52,776 nt of DNA, from NCBI GenBank assembly GCA_964411125.1, contig CAYPJU010000041.1:1-52776 (forward strand), given 5' to 3'. A program made the position numbers and the translations under genes. This DNA comes from JBFIHF01 sp964411125 (GTDB lineage Bacteria > Myxococcota_A > Bradymonadia > Bradymonadales > Bradymonadaceae). Under the pieces are notes generated by a model. It worked only from the letters and a program-made list of their open reading frames with translations. It did not search any database and was not told the DNA's origin. Below are positions 24,800-31,900 of the stretch, in pieces. Numbering within the stretch: the stretch's first letter is position 1; the number at the start of each line of letters is the position of its first letter.

Positions 24800-26490
24800 T
24801 GAAAAAATGTCCCACATGCCGACGCGAGTACCCCGGGACGGTGGAGTTTTGCCCGAACGATGGGATGAAACTCCGGACGATCCGTGAGAAAGCGGACGAC
24901 CCGTTGGTGGGACGCGCACTCGACAACCGCTGGGTCGTCGAGGCGAAGCTCGGCGAAGGCGGCATGGGCGCCGTCTACAAGGGGCACCAGCGAAGCGTGA
25001 ACCGCACCGTCGCGATCAAGACGTTGCGCCCCCAGCTCGTCGAGAACGAGGAGTTCGTCGGACGGTTCTTCCGCGAGGCCCAGATCGCGGCCAACATATC
25101 TCACCCCAACTGCGTCACGATCCTCGACTACGGCGAGTCTTCCGACGGGACGCTCTATCTCGCGATGGAGTTCCTCGAAGGCGAGCTCCTCACCGACCGA
25201 ATGAAGTCGGGGACGCTGACGGTGAAGCAAGTCCTGGAGATCGGCATTCAGGTAGCCTCGGCTCTGTCGGCCGCGCACGAGCAGAACATCGTCCACCGGG
25301 ACCTCAAGCCCGACAACATCTTCCTGATCGACGTCCCGGGTGGCGCAACTTTCGCCAAAGTTCTCGATTTCGGTATCGCCAAGATGCTCGACTCCGACAC
25401 CCAGGTGACGAAGACGGGGATGATCTTCGGAACGCCCGAGTACATGAGCCCGGAGCAATGCCAGGGAGCCGCGATCGATGGGCGTAGCGACGTTTACGCG
25501 CTCGGCTGCATCCTCTACGAGCTGATCGGGGGCCGCACGCCGTTCAAGGCGACGACACCGATGGCGGTGCTCCTGGCCCACGTCAACGAGTCGGTCCCTC
25601 AGCTCGCCGCGCCTGCCTCGAGCGGCTCGGCGGGGCTCGAAGCGATCGTGATGAAGTGCCTCGAGAAGTCCGCGGATGCGCGCTATCCGTCCGCCGCGGC
25701 GCTTCGCGAGGCGCTGGAAGCGGAGCTCGGCTCGCTCGAGAACCCGAGCGCTCCGGCGATGACCGGCCCGCAAACCGCCCCGAGCGGCGCGGACATCTCT
25801 TTCGATCAGACCGCCGCTTACGAGACGGGCGAGGAGCCGGCGCTCACTCCTTCGCCAGACACGAGCGAGGAGGCGGTGCGACGGCCCGACTCGGCGTTCG
25901 TCGCCACGGGCTCCGTGGTCGCGCCGGAGACATCGACTTCCGGAAACGGAAGACTCGTCGGGATCGCCGCGCTGCTGGTGGTCGGCTGTGTCGCATTGGC
26001 GGCGGTCGCGTTCGGTCTGCTCGCTGGTTCGGGGACCGACGAGGCCGAAGCAGAGCCCGTCGTCGCCACGGCGAAGACTGTCGAGGAGCCACCGGTGGCG
26101 ATGATCGCGGCGGAGGAGGAGCCCGATTCGGGACTCGGCGGCGAGGTTGCCCGGGTCGAGAGCGATGCCGGTGCCCCCAAACCCATCGCGGCGGCCACGG
26201 AGAAGCCGAGCCCGAAGCCGGCACCGAAACCCGCCCCGAAAGCGAAAGCGCCTCCCAAGAAAGCTCCGACGTCCGAGCCCGTCGCGAAGAAGCCCGACCC
26301 GGTGAAGACCAGCCCGCAGTTGGACGAGGAGCCTCCCGTCCCCGCGCCGCGGCGCCCGCTGCTCAAGGATGCCGTGGAACGGCTCAACGAGAAGGCGGAG
26401 AAGACCGTGAAAAAGATCGGCAAGGACGTGAAGAAGGGGACCGACAAGACCCTCGACGACTTGCTTGACGACGGCATGATGGAGCAGTGA
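24799..26490 (+). CDS. Transmembrane Ser/Thr protein kinase with N-terminal zinc-ribbon
   Basis: The protein has 563 residues. The first 20 residues hold a zinc-ribbon-like start (Cys4-Pro-Thr-Cys7 ... Phe-Cys18-Pro-Asn-Asp-Gly), with Asp at the usual position of the fourth ligand. The kinase domain (about 44-305) has Gly-Glu-Gly-Gly-Met-Gly, Val-Ala-Ile-Lys, His-Arg-Asp168-Leu-Lys-Pro-Asp-Asn, Asp-Phe-Gly and Gly-Thr-Pro-Glu-Tyr-Met-Ser-Pro-Glu-Gln, all intact. One membrane helix (about 386-410) separates it from a Pro/Lys-rich, disordered C-terminal part (about 455-500) and a basic/acidic amphipathic end. There is no PEGA domain here; the one in the partner kinase and in the following gene may supply it. 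It overlaps both neighbours at their stop/start codons. Confidence 0.94.
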   Translation: MKKCPTCRREYPGTVEFCPNDGMKLRTIREKADDPLVGRALDNRWVVEAKLGEGGMGAVYKGHQRSVNRTVAIKTLRPQLVENEEFVGRFFREAQIAANISHPNCVTILDYGESSDGTLYLAMEFLEGELLTDRMKSGTLTVKQVLEIGIQVASALSAAHEQNIVHRDLKPDNIFLIDVPGGATFAKVLDFGIAKMLDSDTQVTKTGMIFGTPEYMSPEQCQGAAIDGRSDVYALGCILYELIGGRTPFKATTPMAVLLAHVNESVPQLAAPASSGSAGLEAIVMKCLEKSADARYPSAAALREALEAELGSLENPSAPAMTGPQTAPSGADISFDQTAAYETGEEPALTPSPDTSEEAVRRPDSAFVATGSVVAPETSTSGNGRLVGIAALLVVGCVALAAVAFGLLAGSGTDEAEAEPVVATAKTVEEPPVAMIAAEEEPDSGLGGEVARVESDAGAPKPIAAATEKPSPKPAPKPAPKAKAPPKKAPTSEPVAKKPDPVKTSPQLDEEPPVPAPRRPLLKDAVERLNEKAEKTVKKIGKDVKKGTDKTLDDLLDDGMMEQ

Positions 26491-26519
26491 GTCTAGACGG
26501 ACCCGTTCCAGGACCGTCG

Positions 26520-27482
26520 ATGCGTCAGACTCTCTCCAGATGGCTCATTCTGCTGTTGATTCCGCTCACGATGCTCGCGGTGGTCTCCCCTGCGTGGGCG
26601 CAGGACGACCGCGGTCGTGCGATCCAGCTCATCACCGACGCAAACGGCGACTACGAACGCGGAGAGTTTCGCGACGCGCTGCGCAAGTATCGGAGCGCTT
26701 ACGAGATCACGGACGACCCGCGAGTGCTCTACCGGATCGGACTGACCTACGAGAATCTCGCAAACTATCAGCGGGCCCGAGAGCACCTCGAGCTCTTTCT
26801 TCTGGCCGAGCCGAGCACGAAGTACCGCGACCGAGTGGAGAAGAAGATCGCGACGCTCAGCGAGCAGGAGGCCGCACTGCAGGCCGCGATTCAGGTGGAG
26901 TCCGACCCCCCGGGTGCCGAAGTGTACCTCTACGACGACACGGGTCGCCCGAGCGGGGTGACGCCGATTCGGCTCCCGGTCGGCCCCGGAACGCATCTCC
27001 TCATCGTGAAGAAGGAGGGCCACGAAGCGGCGCGCGAAGAAGTGACGGTCGAGCCCGCCGCGACGGTGGAGCGCAAGTACGAGCTGGGAGGGGGAGTGGC
27101 CGCGGAGGAGCCGGAGGAATTGGAGGCCGAGAACCAGCACGAAGAGAAGCTGCCGGTGGCCGATCCTGTTCCCCACGACCCGCGGGTGGTCACCATGGTT
27201 CGCCTGAAGCCCTCCACCGGCGTCAGCTTCTTGATGTGGACGCTGGTCGGAGTGGGCTGGGTCGCAGCCATCGTCGGCGCCGCGGTAGCGTCCGCGAACC
27301 CGTTCGCGCGGGATGCCGGCTACGCAACGTTGGCCGCCGGGGTGGGCGGAATCGGCATTGGCGGCTACTTTCTCTGGTTCCACGACTGGAACAAGAATCT
27401 CCGGCGCGCCGCCCCTACGGCGTCCGGGCACGCCCCCGCGATCGCCCCGGCTTACGGGGCTTCGGTCGGCCTGAAGTTCTAG
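26520..27482 (+). CDS. Exported TPR and PEGA domain protein
   Basis: The protein has 320 residues from the ATG at 26520. An in-frame GTG at 26487 overlapping the kinase stop is an alternative that only adds 11 residues before the signal peptide. The signal peptide (about 2-27) ends Pro-Ala-Trp-Ala. Two TPR units follow (Asn-Gly-Asp-Tyr-Glu-Arg-Gly-Glu-Phe-Arg-Asp-Ala-Leu and Tyr-Arg-Ile-Gly-Leu-Thr-Tyr-Glu-Asn-Leu). A PEGA domain sits at about 122-190 (Ser-Asp-Pro-Pro-Gly-Ala-Glu-Val-Tyr). Two hydrophobic segments near 235-255 and 265-282 follow. It ends a run with two kinases and is similar in plan to the gene at 22359; the four genes look like one envelope signalling module. Confidence 0.87.
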   Translation: MRQTLSRWLILLLIPLTMLAVVSPAWAQDDRGRAIQLITDANGDYERGEFRDALRKYRSAYEITDDPRVLYRIGLTYENLANYQRAREHLELFLLAEPSTKYRDRVEKKIATLSEQEAALQAAIQVESDPPGAEVYLYDDTGRPSGVTPIRLPVGPGTHLLIVKKEGHEAAREEVTVEPAATVERKYELGGGVAAEEPEELEAENQHEEKLPVADPVPHDPRVVTMVRLKPSTGVSFLMWTLVGVGWVAAIVGAAVASANPFARDAGYATLAAGVGGIGIGGYFLWFHDWNKNLRRAAPTASGHAPAIAPAYGASVGLKF

Positions 27483-27533
27483 TATTCCATGAAGATCGTG
27501 CCCTGCGCGCGGTCCGGCGCGGCCAGATGATAC

Positions 27534-27561
27534 TTGTCAAACGGCCTTCCATCGTTATATT
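27534..27561 (+). promoter_or_regulatory. Sigma70-type promoter of the rhodanese-fold gene
   Basis: TTGTCA (5/6 to -35) at 27534-27539, a 16-bp spacer and TATATT (5/6 to -10) at 27556-27561. It is the best box pair in the window. It lies in the 208-bp gap between the TPR/PEGA gene and the rhodanese-fold gene, giving a leader of about 120 nt that ends in AAGGAG four bases before the ATG at 27691. Confidence 0.6.
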
Positions 27562-27690
27562 GGCGCCGAGTTTCGTGTCCGCAGAAACGCACGAATTGCG
27601 AGGCCCTCATCGGATCGCTTCGCTAGGACACCCGAAAAGCGGACGGATGGGCCCGGGTGCTCCGAACGATCCAGACGAATAAGGAGTTCA

Positions 27691-28017
27691 ATGGCACGCT
27701 TGATGTCTAGCACGGAATTGGCCGCTCGCTTGGAACAGGATGACTCGGTCATCCTCACCGACGTTCGCGACCCGGAAGAGTTCGAAAAGGATCACATCCC
27801 CGGTGCGGTCAACATTCCGCTCGAAGCACTCACTGAGAAAGCGAAAGAGTTCAAGAAATCGCAGCGAATCATCGTTTACGGTGAGACCCACGCGGACGAA
27901 GCGTCCAACCGGGCTGCCGAGATGCTGGAAGGCATGGGCTTTCGCCGCGTCTCGGACTTCGACGGTGGCGTCTACGCCTGGAAGCAGGCGGGCTACCTGA
28001 CGACGGCCATGAACTGA
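27691..28017 (+). CDS. Rhodanese-fold protein without the catalytic cysteine
   Basis: The protein has 108 residues, the length of a single rhodanese domain. It has the typical Asp-Val-Arg-Asp-Pro-Glu-Glu-Phe (24-31), the His-Ile-Pro-Gly-Ala-Val-Asn-Ile-Pro segment (35-43) and the C-terminal Phe-Asp-Gly-Gly-Val-Tyr-Ala-Trp-Lys (90-98). The active-site loop, which normally begins Tyr-Cys, reads Val-Tyr-Gly64-Glu-Thr-His-Ala-Asp-Glu-Ala-Ser. The sulfur-carrying cysteine is therefore replaced by Gly and no other cysteine exists in the protein. Sulfurtransferase activity is not expected; a binding or regulatory role is inferred. It is a single-gene transcript with its own promoter, a strong AAGGAG RBS and a strong terminator, which suggests it is well expressed. 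Confidence 0.93.
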   Translation: MARLMSSTELAARLEQDDSVILTDVRDPEEFEKDHIPGAVNIPLEALTEKAKEFKKSQRIIVYGETHADEASNRAAEMLEGMGFRRVSDFDGGVYAWKQAGYLTTAMN

Positions 28018-28038
28018 GGCCGAGCACTCAGACGTAAG

Positions 28039-28066
28039 AAAGGCTCCCCGCGGGGAGCCTTTTTTT
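28039..28066. terminator. Rho-independent terminator
   Basis: AAAGGCTCCCC-GC-GGGGAGCCTTT followed by more T: an 11-bp perfect stem, counting the flanking A/T pairs, with seven T on the plus strand. It begins 22 bp after the rhodanese-fold gene. Its minus-strand side has a poorer T-run (TTTCTT), but it also lies downstream of the convergent gene ending at 28111 and may act in both directions. Confidence 0.93.
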
Positions 28067-28110
28067 GTGCCCGGGACGAGGTCGTCCGGGCGTCGTTTCG
28101 GGTGGAGCCG

Positions 28111-28698
28111 TCAGTCGTCGACCGAGGCTTCTGCCCGGAAGAAGTGGACGTCGCCCTGGGTCTGGGTCAGGGCCGCTGCGTATTCACTCCCCGGCCCCTC
28201 TTCGGCCTTCGTCCAATCGTCGAGCAGGTCGCTGGCGTTGTCTTTCTCGTGGAACGCTGCGATCGAGGCGCTCTCCGCCTCGCGGTCGTAGCGGATGATG
28301 ACGTGGACGGTCTCGTCGAGAATCTCGGAGGCCTGTAGATAGGAACCGCCCTCGATCGGCTCGATCTCTTCGAGGTCGACGATCTCCTCACGGCCGTCGT
28401 CGAGGTGGCGAATGACGACCCCGTCGTCCGCCTTCGCGACGATGACGACCTCGCTCGCGGCCGCCTTCTCGAGGTTCACCCGTCCACGTTTGTCCTCGTC
28501 GATGGCGAGGAGATAGATGCGATGCGGAGCCATGCCGCGCGCCTCGAGGAGATGCTGCAGACGCTCGTTCTCTTCGACGAGCTCCAGGTAGTGTTCGGCG
28601 TCGCGCAGGTTGGTGGTCCGGAAGGCGACCTCGCCTTCTCGGTCGACAATCTTGCAGTGCCGTTTACCCTTTTCGATCTTGAGGCCGCGTTTCGTCAT
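28111..28698 (-). CDS. Conserved-looking cytoplasmic protein of unknown function
   Basis: The protein has 195 residues, soluble, with no signal peptide. The first 30 residues are basic with Lys-Arg-x-Cys-Lys-Ile-Val-Asp-Arg-Glu-Gly-Glu-Val-Ala. Residues 30-55 form a helix (Asp-Ala-Glu-His-Tyr-Leu-Glu-Leu-Val-Glu-Glu-Asn). The rest alternates beta and acidic turns, including Leu-Asp-Asp-Gly-Arg-Glu-Glu-Ile-Val-Asp-Leu-Glu-Glu-Ile. I do not recognise a family. An ATG at 28698 with GGAG eight bases upstream is preferred to the in-frame GTG three codons earlier, which is too close to that GGAG. It stands alone between two plus-strand genes and has a candidate promoter about 95 bp upstream. Its 3' end faces the terminator at 28039. 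Confidence 0.78.
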   Translation of the reverse strand: MTKRGLKIEKGKRHCKIVDREGEVAFRTTNLRDAEHYLELVEENERLQHLLEARGMAPHRIYLLAIDEDKRGRVNLEKAAASEVVIVAKADDGVVIRHLDDGREEIVDLEEIEPIEGGSYLQASEILDETVHVIIRYDREAESASIAAFHEKDNASDLLDDWTKAEEGPGSEYAAALTQTQGDVHFFRAEASVDD

Positions 28699-28793
28699 TC
28701 TCTTCACTCCATTTCATCGTCAGTTCGGTTCGGCCTTCGGCGTGCACGATTCGTTTCCGCGCGGCCAAAAAATCCGAGACCGGAAGGGGATAG

Positions 28794-28821
28794 CTTTTAG
28801 CACACGAAAGTGCCATGTAAA
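28794..28821 (-). promoter_or_regulatory. Candidate promoter of the unknown minus-strand gene
   Basis: On the minus strand TTTACA (5/6 to -35, at 28821-28816) is followed after 16 bp by TAAAAG (4/6 to -10, at 28799-28794). This is about 95 bp upstream of the ATG at 28698 and inside the 256-bp divergent gap. No equally good pair is seen for the plus-strand TPR lipoprotein gene at 28955. Confidence 0.35.
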
Positions 28822-28954
28822 GGGGTCTCGTGGGGAAGACGCCCCGAGAGGTCGCGTCGGCGCCGTCGGTGCCCCGTCCTCGCCTCGTCGTGCCGGCGGC
28901 GAATGAAACGAGCGTCAGACTTGTTTGAATGGACGACTTGAGCAGTCGGGAACC

Positions 28955-31900
28955 ATGTCCAACATCGATAAGCGTATCGGAAGAAGGTGGATCGCAGGAG
29001 CCCTCGTCGTAGGGAGCGTCGCGGTCAGCACGGGTTGTCAGGGCTCGCTTCGCGCGGGCAATCGCGCCCTGGAGTCCGAGGACTACACGAAGGCGGAGTC
29101 GTCGGCGCGGCTGGGGCTGGCCAAGCACGGCTCCGACCCCGACTACAACCTGCTGATGGCGCAGGCTCTCGCGGGCCAGGAGCGGTGGGGGGACGCGAAA
29201 CCCTACGCGAAACGCGCGTTCGAATACGAAGGGTTCGAGGCGAGCGCGGGACGGGTCTACGGCAAGATTCTGTGGGAGATGGAGCGCCCGATCGAGGCGG
29301 TCGCGGCGTGGCGGGTTGCGCGCGAGTTCGAGGCGGGATCGGTGAGCGACGAGGACTATGTCCGAGCGCTCGAGATGGCGATCGCGGAGGCCGAGGACCA
29401 GCGAGAATACGGCACGTCCCTGCGGCTGCGCGAAGAGCTCGGGCAGGTCTCGCCAGACCACGCTCTGGCTGGTCGGGACGAGGTGCTCCAGGCGAAGGAA
29501 CGTCAGGCCGAGGCGTTGCAGCTCGACAACGACTACGAGGCCGCGATCACGATCCTCGCCGAGCTCGAAGAGAAGCGGCCGGACAACGAGAAGTATCCGC
29601 TCCAGCGGGGCTCTCTGCTCGCCACCCTGGGGCGCGACGACGAGGCGGCAAAGGCTTTCGACCGCTACGTGGAGCTCGGTAGCGACGCCGACCGTGTCGC
29701 CCGCCTGACGAAGGTCGCGGGCGAGGCCGAGCAGCTCGGCGCTTACGGCGTGGCAGCTCAGTTTCTGGAGCGAGCGGTGAAAGCCGCGGGACCGAACCCG
29801 ACATCCGAACGGGTCGTCCTGCGCTCCAAACTCGCGAGCCTCCTCCTGTCGTCTGGACGCTCCAAGGAGGGGCGAGAGCACCTCCTGGCCTATGTCGCCG
29901 ACCAGATCGCGCTCGCCGACCCGCCGCTGACGGCACAGATCTTTTTGCGCGCCGCCGACGTCGCCACGAAAGCACGCCACCCGAACCTCGCCATCGAGCT
30001 CCTCGAGCGAGCGATCGTCGAGGCGGAGTCGTCATGGACGGCATCGCAAAGGCTCGCCGTCTTCTACGCGCGACGCTCGAAGACGAAGGACGTCGAACGG
30101 GTTCTGAACCAGTACATCGAGCGCGCGGACGACAAGACCGAAGCTCAGATTCGCGCCGGGCGTTGGGCCGCGTCCCGCCGCAGCTTCGACCTCGCGCGGT
30201 TCTATCTGGAGAAGGTCGTCGCGGCCTCCGACGCGCCGCCGACCGCCTGGCTCGAACTGGCGCGCGTCTACTCGGCGCTGGGGGAGACGTCCGAGCTCGA
30301 GCGTGCCCTCGAGACGTACGCGCGGGAAGCCCTCGCCTTTCACCAGAAGGCACCTGACGCCGAGGCCCGCAAACTCGCGCAGCGCCGGGCTCTCATCGAC
30401 GTCGCGATCATCTACCAGTCGCAGCGGATGTACGAGGCCGCCGAATCGTCGCTCCTCAAAGCGCTCAAGAAGGACCCCGAGGACTTGCTGCTCGTCCGGC
30501 ATCTCGAAGACCTCTACCGAGAATGGGGACGCCCCAAGAAGATCATCGAGGTCTACGACCGCTGGGCGAAGGCCCGTGGAAACAAGCCCGAGGACTTTCA
30601 GACCGTGGGTGAACGCTTTTTCCGCCAGCAGGAGTGGGACACCGCCCTCCCCTACCTCCTTCGAGCCGCGAAAGCGGGCGTCGCCGATGCCTGGCTCCAG
30701 GTCGCCGACATCTACAGCCGGCAACGAAAAGAGCGCGACATGAAAGACGCGCTGCAGAAGTACCTGGAGACGACGAACAATCGAGCCGCCGGGCTGAACG
30801 CCGTCCTGCAGCGTTACCGGGTCAGCAACTGGAACCACGAGGCGATCCCGATCCTCGAGGAGCTGGTCGAGTTGGAGCCGACCAACGTGCTTCACTACGA
30901 GCAACTGAGCCAGCTCTACTTCGACCAGGGGCGAGACGTCGAAGCGTTCGAGCTGTGGAAGCGATACATCGCGTCCTCGAACAATCCGATCGCGTCGCTC
31001 GAGACGATGGCGCGACGCTTTCATCGCCGCAATCATCCCGACTGGATGCTGCAGTTCCTGCACCAGGTGCTGGAACAGGAGGAGAACCCCGACCCGCGCA
31101 TCTACCGGCTGCTCGGCGACGCGTACACCGAAGGCGCGAACTCGGCGCAGGCGTTCACGACGCAGGCGAACTCCAGCGCGATCTTCACCACCCACAACAA
31201 GGCGAAGGAGTACTATTCGAAGTACCTCGCCGAAGCCGAGCCGAAGCGGGGCGAGCTTCAGGCGTTCGCCGAGTCGATGGCGCAACGCCAGTACTGGGAG
31301 ATCGCCGGTCAGGCGTACGAGCAGCTCAAGCGCTCGTCGGGCGGGCTTCAGCCCCGGTTGCTCCTCAGCTACGGGATCGTCCTCCTCAAGCAGGGACAGG
31401 CGGCCGAGGCAGAGGTCGTCTTCGCCGACTACTTCGACCAGCGCGACGGCAACGTCGAGGCTGCGGTCGCAATCGCCGACCAGCTCTACGCCGCGCGGCG
31501 ATACGTCGCCGTCGAGCCCTACCTGCGCACGATGCTCGAGCGCGGAGACGACGGGCTCGTCCGACAAGCGTTCATGCGCCTCGGCGAGATCTACTGGCGG
31601 TCCGACCGCACCGAGGACATCCCGTCTCTCGTCAACGAGTTCCTCGAGCGGACACAGAATCCGACCGAAGCACGTCGCACCATCGACCTCATCTACGATT
31701 CGGCCGGGATGTGGGACGAAGCCGCCCGGCAGTTGGAATCGATCCGTGATCTGCAGGGGGACGACGTCGGCTACGGCCTTGGCGTGGCCCTCTTTCGCGC
31801 GGGTCGCCCCGACGACGCCGACGACGCGTTCCGCGAATTCGCAGGGAGCCACGTGAACGCCGGCGAGGCCTGGCGGCTCGTGGCTCAGTTCTGGGAATCC

